This document shows, one piece after another, positions 1 to 11,369 of a stretch of DNA of 64,000 bases. The stretch spans positions 17,523,009 through 17,587,008 of the forward strand of contig CM075938.1 of NCBI GenBank assembly GCA_038030265.1, given 5' to 3'. Made by a program: the position numbers and the translations under genes. The DNA is from Corythucha ciliata. Lineage: Eukaryota; Arthropoda; Insecta; Hemiptera; Tingidae. Positions within the stretch are counted from its first letter, which is position 1. Each line of letters opens with the position of its first letter. The notes below the pieces were generated by a model that worked only from the letters and a program-made list of their open reading frames with translations, was not told the origin of the DNA and did not search any database.

Positions 1-839
1 GAAACATCCTATACAGGTGTCAGACACGATCTTTTCATACGATGGGCTCCCGGACTATAAAGTATTTTTCGGACGAATCCCGTTATTATCTGGATAATTG
101 GTTGGTTCCAGTTAGTCGGGTAAGCCTTAGTGTCACGCTTACTGGAGTTGGGCTGAAATTGATTCCCAGCGAATCCTACCACCTGAACGCGTCTTTGAGC
201 CATTTCTGCTTATTGAACGCATTCTATTGCATTAAAAAATCTTTAGATTGTCGCTAATGAGCGATTCATCTACCACCTGGATGGTTTTCCGAACTCCAAA
301 CATAATTTCCCGCGAAATGAATAAGTAAATCTACCAATTACCAAAAGAGGTAGAAATTAGCACTAGGTGTGTGGGTATTCAATTGTGTGAAAATTGCGAG
401 GCATAATGTTTCCACCCCATGTTATCTACTTAAAAAGGGATTTTACCACCCGAAAGTACAATTCAGAGCGAGTTTTACCACCTGAGAAATCATTCACCAA
501 ATTTTGGGGGGTGTGACACCCCCCAAACACCCCACAATTTGCGCGCCTGATTGGCTCCCTTTTCTCCCCCTTGGATTTGATAAGATTATCAAATTACTGA
601 GCCCAATTGCGCTTTGTAGCTTTTTCTTGGTTTTAACCGCAAGATAATCTCCTGAATTAGCCCAAAACGCGGTTTACAGCCCAATCTGGCAACCCTACAG
701 TCACAATGAGAGAGGGTCAAAAGCTAAACTCTAACCCATTTGTTCCAGGGATAAGACACAAACACATTTTACTAATTTAAATAATTGATTTTGCATCCTG
801 TTTCCCGAGTGTTTAGAAAAGGGCTTAAACATATCGAGG
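1..839. other. Non-coding stretch, no gene recognised
   Basis: Short open frames here have no motif, no splice context and no coding-like composition. Nothing resembling the missing signal-peptide exon of the downstream protease was found. The only distinct structure is the G/C hairpin at 503-527, listed separately. Confidence 0.5.
503..527. repeat. Perfect G/C hairpin
   Basis: Arms TTTGGGGGGTGT (503-514) and ACACCCCCCAAA (516-527) are perfectly complementary around a single G. It could be a fragment of a mobile-element end. No second copy with matching flanks was seen in the window. Confidence 0.6.
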
Positions 840-1345
840 CGGTGAGACCTTTAAATACCCAAACTTAGCTTGTTTTTCGACTTTGACAAATGCAAATTTC
901 GCGAGTTTGGTCCATTCATAAAGTTTTTAAATGCCTCTTAAAAACACTGTAGCTATAAGAGTCCGGCTAGCTAAAAAAACAATTTCATTTTTTTTTCTTT
1001 CTCTCCAAAAGCATAATTTGGTGGGTGTGGATCTCTAAAAACTCATTTAAATGGGCTTCACTCGCTTAAACCCCCATTTTGTGTAGGTATGGCTCGCTAA
1101 ATGATCAATTTTTGCGCATTTTTATGTGGCTGAAAACCCAATTTCGCGGATTTCGCGCAATAAAAAAACTATTACCGTCAGTCTGGCCTCCTAGTTCAAT
1201 TTGCTCACTTTTGTTGTTTTTTGCCGCTGAATGTTCGTGGGTCTGGCTAACTAAAAACCTATTTTCACAGATTTCCCTTGGCTTAAACTCTAATTTCACG
1301 CATTTTTGCATGCTTGAAACCCAACTTAGCTGTATCCGCCTTACG
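840..1345 (+). repeat. Diverged tandem array, family D (about 33-bp period)
   Basis: Successive units read roughly as AATTTCGCGGATTTGGCTC followed by CTAAAAACC. Examples are AATTTCGCGAGTTTGG near 895 and AATTTCGCGGATTTCGCG near 1140. Units are strongly diverged and vary in length. The open frames across 1079-1450 on both strands are by-products of these repeats. Confidence 0.6.
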
Positions 1346-1632
1346 TATGAGCCTTCAGCTGTGCCAGACAGACTTATACAAAAGAGATCCAGAGCGTTGC
1401 AGAGGAAAGACAACTTGTTTTTTCAAGGTGTAAGCTATTTCGGGACCTAAACTGTTGGAATTATCCTCAGAAACTATCCAACACAACAACGTAACGTTGC
1501 CTTACAATTGATAACGTCATACCAGGGATTTTCTCTTCAGAAATTTGAAATTTTTGGGAAATTGAGTTGGGAATTATTATGGCGTTCACTATAATTATGA
1601 ACTTCGTATCAATTTTGTTACATTTTCAACAG

Positions 1633-3317
1633 TGTGCGTTGACGCTAAAAAAATGCTACGCTGCGTGATACCCGAGAAATGCAACGAGAGGCGACTCATC
1701 GCCTCTTTGGAGTGTCCAACCAAGACCGTGTGCTGCATTTTCACCAGGTCCAACCCTTATCATGCAATGCGAACGTCTGACGTGGTGGCGCGAGCATTGT
1801 ACGGTTTCAAACCTCCCAGTAGGACATCATCCACCCCAACAACCGCCTTGACGACATCAACAACAAAGTCTCCGACCGTTTACGGAAGGCCTTTGAACAT
1901 CGAGTCACAGGACTCTGAACCAGATCCAGACGCGATCATTTTCCCGGACTACATTTCGGATGAAAGTGAAAAGTCTGACGTACCTGACTACATTTCAGAA
2001 GTCGAGGACACTATAGACTCGGACCTAGAAGACAAAGAATTGTACGAAACAAGCAAAAGTGATTATTGTAAGCGTCGACATCTTCTCAGCTTGCTGACGT
2101 ACGTGCTGTTTATAAAGTGCTCAATTTGTTAAACTTTTCAGATTGTAGAAAATACGCTCAGTTGACTACTCAGTACACTTATTATACCCCAGCCCCTGGG
2201 AGGCCTAGAAAAAGGGTCTTGGAGGATGCCTGCAGGCCGCCTCTCAATCCACTTATCATTGATGGTATTGACGCCAAAGTTGGAGAATTTCCTCACATGG
2301 TACTACCTACGATTTCTATTAATTGAAAATAAATTGGTGATCAACTATGAATGAATCGTTTTCTTTACAGGCGGCATTGGGGTTCAATAAAAGCTACGGT
2401 ATTGATTATATTTGCGGAGGAACACTAATAAGCGATAATTTCATTTTAACCGCAGCTCACTGCGCTAATACAAGATGGTATTCAGTAGTCTTACAACTCG
2501 AATGCAAAGAAATTTTCAATTTTTATTTTATTTTTCTGTACAAAGGGGACCTCCCGTTCAAGCATTTATGGGTCACTTGATACTTCGTTCCAAAGACGGT
2601 GTTACTGTACCCATCGAAAGGGCCATCATTCACCCCCGCTATCAGCCTCCCTCTTTGTATCACGACATCGCTTTACTACAGTTGGACAGAAAGTTGTCTC
2701 TTTCACTGGATCTGAGGCCAGCGTGTTTACCGTCAAGGGTCGACGAAAGACGTCAAGCTCTTGAAACTCCCGGCTCCGTGACTCTTGCCACTGGATGGGG
2801 AAGAACTCGCCTCAGCTGTAAGTTTTAACAAGTAACTTTTCTCAAGAAAGATATCTTCCACGATTTTTTCATATTCCAATTGACGTCACTCTTCTCTTCT
2901 CACCCCCCTTCCAATCAAGTCGGTGAAACAATTTTAAAGCTTCAAAAAGTCAAACTGGAACTAACAGACAGTAGGAAATGCAGAGAATTTTACAAGGCAG
3001 AATCAGGATCTAGCAAATTGCTAAATGGGATTACCAGCAACTTAATTTGCGCAGGCGGATGGACTAGACGCTCGCAAGATACATGCCAAGTGAGTTGCCC
3101 CCTCAATACTTTTTTCCAAAGGACAGTGTTAATGTTTCCTTCAATGCAGGGCGATTCTGGAGGTCCTCTTCAAACGTTCATACCGGGGAAGACATGGTGT
3201 GTTCTACAAGTTCTGGGCGTTACATCTTTCGGAAAATCCTGCGGTTCAGGAGTCCCGGGTGTTTACACGAAAGTTAGAACGTACATTTCGTGGATTGAGA
3301 GCATTGTATGGCCCTGA
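1633..3317 (+). CDS. Clip-domain trypsin-like serine protease (5' partial)
   Basis: Six exons join in frame: 1633-2067, 2142-2299, 2371-2477, 2546-2817, 2920-3089 and 3150-3317. Every intron is GT-AG, and the joined length gives 435 residues plus TGA. Residues 1-34 form a clip domain with six cysteines (1, 10, 16, 27, 33, 34, ending CC). A long acidic and threonine-rich linker follows. The activation site is LNPL/IIDG at about residue 182, i.e. predicted cleavage after Leu, as in CLIPC proteases that sit mid-cascade upstream of a terminal clip protease. The catalytic triad is His227 (TAAHC), Asp273 (HDIALL) and Ser383 (GDSGGP). Asp377, six residues before the Ser, predicts trypsin-like specificity. 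Family members are secreted zymogens in Toll/prophenoloxidase-type cascades; that role is inferred here. The first exon opens with TG completing a split codon, so the signal-peptide exon lies upstream. AATAAT at 3359 is the nearest poly(A)-like signal. Confidence 0.93.
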
Positions 3318-5040
3318 ACTTGTGTTTTGTCAGTTTCGGCAAAAACTATGTTTTATTCAATAATAACATAATTATTTCGGTACAGCTTTAAGAAGAAAAA
3401 GTCATGCTATTTTATTGTTTTTTCAAAATCAGTTATGAAGAATCCCCTTGATAAGTGTGTTTTCCTCACTGAGCACTCAGATCCCCTGAGAGACTTCTGA
3501 CCCCCCCCCCCCCAAATACGCAACATCATGGTGCTAAGGAATATGTCTCGGTCTTTTCGCAGGATCGGATCGGTCGCTTATTATAGCACAAATTGAAACG
3601 CTGCTCACAGCGCGTCATCTCTCAAGACGACAACACTTAGGAAGACGAAATCGAGAGACTCAACCGTACGGTGTTGTGTTGCGGGTCTTTAGTATCAAGA
3701 ATGAAGAAAATAATGGCGTATAGCGACTATTTCCGATTCAACAAGAAGAAAATAATTACAAAAACTAAACACGATGTTTTAATTTCACATTACGTTCTCC
3801 CGGTGACGGCGTAAAAAAGAAAGTCAAAAAGCTTTCTCGCCTCATTATAAAGTACCCCAATTTTCAAGTGGCGAAATGGAACAAAAAGTTAGTTTGTTGT
3901 TTTTTTGAAGGAATCTGACAAAGTTGGTTCAATGCGCATTGTCACACAATCGAAATTTCATTTTTTTAAAATTATTTTTATTTTCCGTTCAACCAAGTTT
4001 TTGCAAGGTGTCAAGGAGGTGCTGCTGTCTCAGGTGCCTACACTAACGAAAGGTTTCCATAAGGTTCGAAAGGGTTCAAAGGTTTTCTTTTTTTAAAAAA
4101 ATTGCATAGCCGCTTTTACGAAACAAATAAAAATGAGTTTTTCCCGTTCTTTACACATTTAGTGGTGGGCGGGGTTGGGGCGAGCAAAGGGTGCCCTAAT
4201 TGTAGACTTCAACACTCTCGTCTGAAGATTTCCTTGCATATAATTTGACAGTAAATCAAGAATTTATCCCAATAATTGATAAATTCATACTTTAAACTTG
4301 TCTTTCTACTGCATTGTAGCCACAAGAAACCAAATAATGCCACCCGGCAACTGACCGCTTACCGTAATTGTTTATGTATATTGAACCACGGAATTTAACC
4401 CCCTTCCCACAGTACCTAAGCTCGAATTCAACGTTACCCAGCTCTTTAATTTGATTTTGTTCACCAAAACCCATAAAATGCAGTAAAATAGTGTACAAAA
4501 GCTGAGCCTGACACTAATGCCTGATACTAAAGACCCACAACACAGAGCTGAACGCCGCGGCGGGTTGGGTTTCCTTCGACTTCGTCCCCGTGCTCGTTCA
4601 CAACAAGCGCGGGGTTAACAGCTGCTTGACTGCGTTCGTCGGGATATCGTTTAAAAAACAGCGTTTTATGGTTGTGGAAGTGGTCGATAAGGCATTTTGA
4701 CATTGAGTATAATATCAAACATCAATTTCATAAAGACAATTTCCCCGCATTGTCAACACGAGAAAGCATTTCTCAATCTCGATGTCGCCGGTTTCACCCA
4801 AATTTCTCGACTGTGCCAGCGAGGTCTGAGACGTCGAAGCCCTCGAGAACTTCATCGATGAACCAGTTTGGCCAGCATTTAGAAGATTGAAACTCGTAAA
4901 CGCAAACTCGAAGAAACCGCAAAGGAGTCGTAATGACAGTCTTTGGAATCATTAAAATTGTCATTGGCCATGTTGTCGTAGAGTTATTCAGATGTCCGGG
5001 TGATAGAGTTGTTGCCTCTCAACAAAAAGTTGTTTTTACT
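3318..5040. other. Intergenic stretch with poly-C tract and doubtful coding remnants
   Basis: A run of about 14 C lies near 3500. No confident gene is present. On the minus strand, 4794-4952 holds a 52-codon ATG frame of fairly coding-like composition (contains FQSSKCWPNWFIDEVLEGFD). A second minus frame at 4527-4718 follows it. They could be pieces of a decayed ORF, but I recognise no family. Confidence 0.35.
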
Positions 5041-5049
5041 AACAAGAAA

Positions 5050-5330
5050 ACTCGTCGAGCTCGTCCAGAAAAGACCCTGAAATTTGCGATTTCTCCGAAA
5101 TTAAGACCCGAAGCAAGCTTTTGCGCAAGATTTAAGACCCGAGTATGCGGTTCCAGGGAGGGAGCCCCGCCTTCGGGGCAGTGTTCGATGGGGTCGAGTC
5201 TCGGATCCCTCCATTGTCTCCGGAAAAGGCAAGGAAATCACGAAATCTCCCCAAAATTTGTAATTTTACGCAATAAAACTGTCTGTTCAGCCGCGATCAT
5301 TTGATAATTAAACTGTCAATTTCGTAAATC
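5050..5330. repeat. Diverged array, family E (about 31-bp period)
   Basis: Units resemble AAGACCCGAA followed by CTTGCAATTTTGCG. They are interrupted at about 5150-5225 by a GC-rich patch containing the small hairpin GCCCCG-CCTT-CGGGGC. Confidence 0.5.
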
Positions 5331-5399
5331 AAGAATCTGTTTGCTGCGCCCCTCTCCCCCCCAACCAGTGCCGCTACCGCTAGGAGAGGAGCGTGAAGG

Positions 5400-6480
5400 T
5401 TCATTTCAACGCGCCAATGGTCGATTTTACCATTTTCAGGACAGGAATAATCTGTTTGAAGGTTTTCAAAGAGCAAATCGTCTGTTTAACAATTTATAGT
5501 CCGTATAAAGATTCAGTTCCGCCAATTTTCGAGCATGAATAGCCAGTTTGGCCATTCTTAGGCGTTATCTGTCAATATAATCATTTCTAGGGCGAGAGTA
5601 GTCAGTGGGATATATTCAGGGCACGAATCCGTCATTTTAGCCCAATTTAAGGGCGTGGACTCAGTATAGCCATTTTCAGGGCGCGAATAGTTGGTTTAAC
5701 AATTTTGTGGACACAAAAATAGTCAGTTTTGCCTTTGTTTTGTTTTTCTTGGTCCGAATAGTCCACCAAGTTATTTGTAGGGTGCGAATGGCCAGTTCAC
5801 CGTTTCTAAGCACAAATTCATGGTCAGGGAGTGAACAGCCGGTGTGATATTTTCGTCAAGTCATTTTGGCATTTTTAAGGTGAGAATCGTCTGTTTTGCT
5901 ATTTTCGTGCCGAATACATTCCGTCAAGGTAAGTCGCGAATGATAAGTTGGGAGGGTTGGCACCCGAATGTTCAATTTTGCAATTTTTCACGACCCGTAA
6001 TGCCCCGTATCACCTATTTAGAAATTTTTCAGGGCGCGAACCGTCAGTTTAACCATTTTTTGGACGCGTAGAGTCAGTTTCACCATTTCCAGAGCGGTAT
6101 ATCGCCATTTTCGATATCTCCAGGACGCGAATAGTTTTTAGCTGTTTAGCTAGTTTTTAGCTGTTTTTAGGACGCGAATAATCAGTCAAGTCAAAGGCGT
6201 GAATGGTCAGTTTGGTCGTTTTTGGCGTGCGAATGGTTGATTTAGACATATTTTCAGGGAGAGAATTATGTTCCTTTCAGGCATTCTCATGACGGCACGA
6301 ATCGCCAGTTTAGCCATTTTTAGGGCGCGTGAAGTCAATTTGACTATTTTTAGTGAGTTTGGCAAGTTTTAGGGTGCACATAGTCAGTTTTTCCATTTTG
6401 CGGTGCGATTATAGTCAGTTTAGTCGTTTTTATGCAGGGGCAGCTAATGTCTGTTATTTTTAGTAGGGCGAAGCGCACTA
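5400..6480 (+). repeat. Diverged tandem array, family B (about 30-bp period)
   Basis: More than 25 loosely conserved units of the form GGGCGCGAATAGTCAG followed by TTTAGCCATTTTTA. Good examples lie near 5640, 5690, 6030 and 6300. The reverse-complement version occurs at 28860-30760 and 31070-31270, and a same-strand array at 61130-61860. Confidence 0.75.
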
Positions 6481-6639
6481 TTCGCCAAAATCCTCCAATG
6501 AACAAATCCTGGATCCACGTCTGGTCGCATTGATACCAATATTCAGCCTTGGAACTTCAAATTTACTGGATATTCGTCACCCTCTGGGTTCGGTTAGGGA
6601 CGGCTAGTCTGTTGGATCCGCCGCGCCGCCACGAAAAAG

Positions 6640-7030
6640 GCCCTAAACTTACAATTTTGATTGAACTAATGGCCCTCCCCTGTATCTGCAATTTCGCTTA
6701 AATTAAAACCCGAAGTCCAGAAACTATCAATTTCGTGGAATTCTGAAGGAAAAACAAATCAGCAACCAACATCCAGCAGCAAACACAACTATTTTGCTCC
6801 AATTGTTGCGATTACACGGCTATTCATCAGGGTATAGGCGTATTCGTGGCCGGCTATCCCATGCTCGCGACCTCTAAAAAAACAATTAGCCCCCAAAACT
6901 GGCAATTCCACTTAAATTAAGACCCGAAACTTACAATTTTACGCAAAATATGCCCGGGAACATACAATTTTCCACGTATTCGCCCCTCATGTTACAATTT
7001 TGTTGAGAGTATGGGCCTCGTCACTGCGAG
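6640..7030. repeat. Diverged array, family E
   Basis: Units of about 31 bp such as GACCCGAAACTTACAATTTT and CATGTTACAATTTTG recur through this stretch, each starting near a CCCG or GCCC step. Confidence 0.5.
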
Positions 7031-8047
7031 CCTATTGCGCGCCCACAAAAGTAATTCAAAACCAGCATTTTCATTGAGATTTAGCAATGTAATTTGTCTG
7101 CTATTCCTCTCGGTTTTACTTGGTAATTACAGGCTGTTTTTCCTCAATTTTAGCTGTAAGTAGACGAATAATCGTTTTTCTAGAGCTTTTTAAGGGTCTT
7201 TACAATGAGAACGTCACTACAGTGGCGGGTGGGTCCTTTTCCCAGAGTTCTGCTTCACCTCAATGACATCGTTTCGGCGCCACTGAGTGGAGCGGCCGAA
7301 ACACTCCGAACAGTGGGCCAGTTTCAGGTGCTGTAATTCGATTTTTTTTTTCTTTACCCTCGAGGTGCCGATACTTGCGAACGCAAAATGAGCTCAATAG
7401 TGAAACAAAATTGGAGTTTTCCCATTAATTTCAGAAAGGTAAATCGTCTCTCAGGCTGCTGCTTATCGCCAATGGTGAATTTCGAAAGAAATTGCCATTT
7501 CACGTCTTATTACTCACCTTATTTCTTTTTGAAGTCCTTCCCCTAAAAATGTTAATGAGATCGTAATCGCTTAACTTCAATCACCATTGATCTTGATTTT
7601 TTTTCCTTTTTCGTATTTTCGTTCGATTTTTATGATGAAGAAAGGAAAAACTAAAGGCATGGAAAACTTTTACGAGTTTGCACGGCTACCACTTTTTAAT
7701 TAAGAGAACTCTCATTATAGAACAACGAGTGGTTCTCGAGTCTTTCAGAATAAATTGAAGTGTGACTTCACCATCTCCACATTTCATTAAACATTCGGAA
7801 CGTGTTTTTTTTTTTTTTTTTCCTTCATGTTTTTACCAACGCTCATCACTTCACGCGTTCACCCTTTACATTTTTAAACTCCCAAATTTTAGGTAAGCAA
7901 GGCAAATCAATATTCTTGGCTAACACTTGCACTATAAGGTGCTTTACTTGTAGAGTAGTTAGGCGTCAGTTCACTCATAATCATAAGTATGCAAATTTAC
8001 CATTTCAGGGGCACTTGCACAATTAATTACACCCCCTACCTTCCTTC

Positions 8048-8098
<51 letters not shown>

Positions 8099-9640
8099 GT
8101 AGAGCGCGTTTCTAGAACGCCTTGTGCAAACCATAGTTTCTGTATGCTTTTATGCAAGCCCATCGTCTCAACTTCGCGTCATCCCTTTTCGAATGACTCA
8201 AGAAGGGTATAAAACATGCATATTCGTGGAGTAGGTGCGATGAGAGATGTGGGCTGGTGATGATAAAATTATAAGTGCTTGTGACAAGGCCACGCCAAGG
8301 CGGATGGTGTGGCGAGAAGGGCTTTAAAGGGATTTCTGTATTAGACTCGCCGTATCGCATATTCATGACAGGTACTCTGTTCTTTGATATACACTTTTGT
8401 TAACACTTCTAAGTCTTCATCCTTGCTTACTGGAATTGAAAATTGAATTCACGCTTAGAACTGATTAAGAGACTCCGATTTATATGAAAAAAAAACTGAA
8501 TTGCGTACAGTCCCAATTTATTTGATTTGTTTGTTTGTGCACTTCTGCTGTGCAACGCTGGATTGGAACTTTATGATCCATTGCCGTCAAACTGGCAAAC
8601 AATTAATTTTCAATGAGCTTATTGATAGCGACTACAACATGGCAGTGAACTAATTTTGCCGAGTCAAGCAAATGACAGAAATATGAGCCAGGTATATTGC
8701 CTTTTGTTTAGCTCTGATTAATTCTTCAAGCTTATAAAAAATGAATCAGGCTAAGGAATTTGTCGTAAAATGGGCTTCATTAATTAAAAATTAACTTTAT
8801 TCAAGATGAAATGACTCCGAGATCCCAGAAAGATTGTACACGGGCATCCCCTTATCAGAACAATGAAACGGAGAGAGGCGTGAAACTCTGGGAAATGTGG
8901 ATGAGAGAGAGAGAGAAAAAAAAACGACAACAAAAGCCCGTCCTTCTGACGAACTTGTCGTTCTAATGAACCTCTCATCTCTCATTCTCTCTATACTTTA
9001 AAAAAATAACAAGAATGACCCAAAGAATAACGACGTCTACTCGACAAAGTCAAAGTGAGATTACTGAGATTTGTCCTTGTCACAATTTTCTCGGCGCATT
9101 CATTACGAGAATAGGCGAGTGCTGTTACTGGAGGTCGTCATTTGTTTGTATTATTGCAATCTCAGAGAGCTCAACTCGGTATATAAATGCTTCAAATTAA
9201 CATTGACGTCACAACACATTCTTGACGCACGTCTTGTACAATTTCCAAGGAGTATAATTTGTACGTATAGGGTTCAAATATGACTTTTTTTTTCCTTCAT
9301 GAAGCGAAAACACGTTTTATAGCTGGAAAACGAGCGATAAAACGGTCGTTTCTAGGGCTAGCCCGAGAAAATAGTTTCGGAAAGAGTCCGTCAGGAGCGT
9401 TCCGATCAGTGATTCTCCGAACTGCACTTCATAATGACAAAAAGGTAAAAAACAAAATTATCCAAAGGAGCTTTTAAACCTTCTTTGAAAATCGGGAGAC
9501 AACTGCCGAGAGGGTCCTGAGCTACGTCATAACCCAACCCTCTATATTCAGATTCAGACCCCAAAAGACCATTAATTAGTCTTTAATTTTGATAATAAAA
9601 TGATTTGGTTTTTTCTACACCTTAGTTTTCACTTCATTAA
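7031..9640. other. Non-coding stretch, no gene recognised
   Basis: AT-rich sequence with a T-run near 7807, the (AG)n microsatellite at 8050 and a shorter (GA) stretch near 8905. The open frames are short, overlap on both strands and carry no domain or splice support. Confidence 0.45.
8050..8093. repeat. (AG)n microsatellite
   Basis: About 22 uninterrupted AG dinucleotides. Confidence 0.97.
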
Positions 9641-9655
9641 AAAAAAAAAAAAATT

Positions 9656-9781
9656 GTATATTGACCTCGCCGCGAAAGTGCTTTGCCAGTCCTCGAGGTG
9701 TCCGGCCTCGCCTTCGCCTCGGCCGTACAACTCCTCTCGGCCCGGCAAAGACACACTTTCGCGGCTAGGTGCATAATATAC
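9656..9781. repeat. GC-rich inverted repeat
   Basis: The left arm contains CGCCGCGAAAGTG then CTTTGCC, and the right arm GGCAAAG then CACTTTCGCGGC. Outer AT-rich ends (GTATATT / AATATAC) also pair. The arms are about 35 bp with small indels, around a centre rich in CTCGGCC. It looks like a hairpin MITE sitting at the edge of a repeat array. Confidence 0.65.
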
Positions 9782-9784
9782 TAT

Positions 9785-10420
9785 ACTCAAATTTTAGCCA
9801 CGGAGTTGCCCCTGGAAATTGCGAATGCACAGTTTTTCAATTTTAGCTGAGAATGAGTGGGTTTTTTCATAGCCACAAATTAGCGCGTTTTCTCAATGTT
9901 AGAGCAACGAATCCACCTCCGGAAACTATGTGGGTTGGCGTACACTACATTTTACCTGCGAATGATCGCATTTTCTCAATTTTAGCCGCAAAATTAGAGC
10001 TGTATTTCCTCAATTTCAGACGCCAATTCAACGCTTTTTCTCAATTTCAGCTACCTATGAATTAACCGCTTTTCTCAATTTTTAACCGTGAATCAGCACT
10101 TTTTTCCATTTTACGCTATGATTTAACGCTGTCTCTCCTTTTAGCCACAAAGTTCCCTTTCGAAACCATTGATTGGCATTTTCTTAAGTCCACTAGCGAA
10201 TGATCACTTTTTCTCAATTGTAGCTGTGAATTAGCGCGTACTCTCAATTTTAGCCGTCAATTAGCGCGTATTGTAAAGTTTAGACATGAATTACCGCTTT
10301 TATTGTTCAAAGCCACGGACTTGTCCCAATAACAGTAGGTACATTAGCGTGCTTTGTAATTTTGCTGCTTAAGAACCTACAGAAACCGGGCGTTAATATT
10401 TTTCTCAATTTAAGACGGGG
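9785..10420 (-). repeat. Diverged tandem array, family A, reverse orientation
   Basis: Units of about 30 bp reading TTTTTCTCAATTTTAGC then CGCGAATTAGCGC. This is the reverse complement of the array at 50930-53150. Roughly 18 units, moderately diverged. Confidence 0.75.
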
Positions 10421-10690
10421 ACTCGGCCATGCGGGCTTGCGCGTGGGTGCACAGTGCACACGAACCTCGATTAAACTACTCTGGAGTCAGGAATAATCGT
10501 CTAAACCCTAATGCAACAAGGAAAAACGTTCATTTTCGGGGCTGGCGGCCTTCTTATAGCGTCGTTTTGGTCAAGACTGTAAAAACGCACTGAGAATCAC
10601 GTTTGATATGTCGGTTGATTTTAGTATAAATTGTCAAAATTTAAAACTGGATAGGACCGCGTATCTTTTGGCGGTTTCAAAACACCGCTA
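10421..10690. other. Short unannotated gap before the hAT MITE
   Basis: No gene, repeat unit or hairpin recognised here. Confidence 0.4.
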
Positions 10691-10698
10691 ACCACATG

Positions 10699-10960
10699 CA
10701 GGCGCGTAGCCAGGATTTCGGGGGGGGGGGGGGGTTCCGATGTAGGTCCGGTGCGGCGGGGGGTTATTTTCACTCTATGCATACTCTTTTCAGTTTTTAA
10801 CTACATATTATTATTATTATCATTATTGTGCGATATTATTCCAATGCGTGAGAGGAGAAATTGAACATATAAAGTCTCCTTCAGAACATAGGAAATAAAT
10901 CTGAAATTGGGGAGGGGGGGTCCGGACCCGGTGGACCCCCCCCCCCTGGCTACGCGCCTG
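10699..10960. mobile_element. hAT-type MITE with 8-bp target duplication
   Basis: The ends are inverted: CAGGCGCGTAGCCAGG at the left, and the complement of the same sequence (CCTGGCTACGCGCCTG) at the right. Each is followed inward by a run of G (or C). The flanks ACCACATG (10691-10698) and ACCACACG (10961-10968) match at 7 of 8 positions. CAG...CTG termini with 8-bp duplications are the hallmark of hAT transposons. At 262 bp with no ORF this is a non-autonomous copy. The single mismatch in the duplication points to an old insertion. Confidence 0.88.
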
Positions 10961-10968
10961 ACCACACG

Positions 10969-11365
10969 ATGTGCGGATTATATCCTCGAAAGTACAAAAA
11001 TAGACTCTGAATCGTCGACTGAATGACAAATTCATCCACAAAAACTGCTGATCACATGCAACGTTAATTTTCCTGGTCTGATGGAAAAAAAATCGTCGCA
11101 TAACATGTGAAATGCCACCGTATACCATGGCCCCTTCTTTCCTACGTCCATCAACAGAAAACCTCTAAATTCATATCTCCCCCCCCCAGCCTTCGGGGGC
11201 CTCCTGGGGGTGTTATGGGTCCAGGGGTCTAGGGGTGGTCTGTCCTCCTCTCTCCTAGCGCGGCACTCATGGCCATGGCCGTAGAGAAACGTAGAACTCA
11301 AAACGGGGCAGTGCACACGTGCCGCTATGTCCACAGTGTCTCCCGGTTGTCGCTGTAAAATTTCT
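10969..11365. other. Non-coding stretch with C/G-rich patch
   Basis: Contains C-runs near 11165 and a GC-rich segment to about 11340. The overlapping minus-strand frames across 10823-11334 run through the MITE and have no domain, so they are not called. Confidence 0.4.
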
Positions 11366-11369
11366 CAAA

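Noticed and set aside
503..527. Link between this hairpin (GGGGGGTGT-G-ACACCCCCC) and the Penelope-like ribozyme stem
   Set aside because: Only the G/T-rich stem is similar; the hammerhead core CTGANGA / GAAA is absent.
1079..1450. Overlapping frames as the 5' exon of the protease
   Set aside because: They lie in family D repeats and contain no signal peptide joined to a donor in the right phase.
5158..5180. GCCCCG-CCTT-CGGGGC hairpin as a terminator
   Set aside because: Intrinsic terminators do not apply to this nuclear eukaryotic sequence and no T-run follows.
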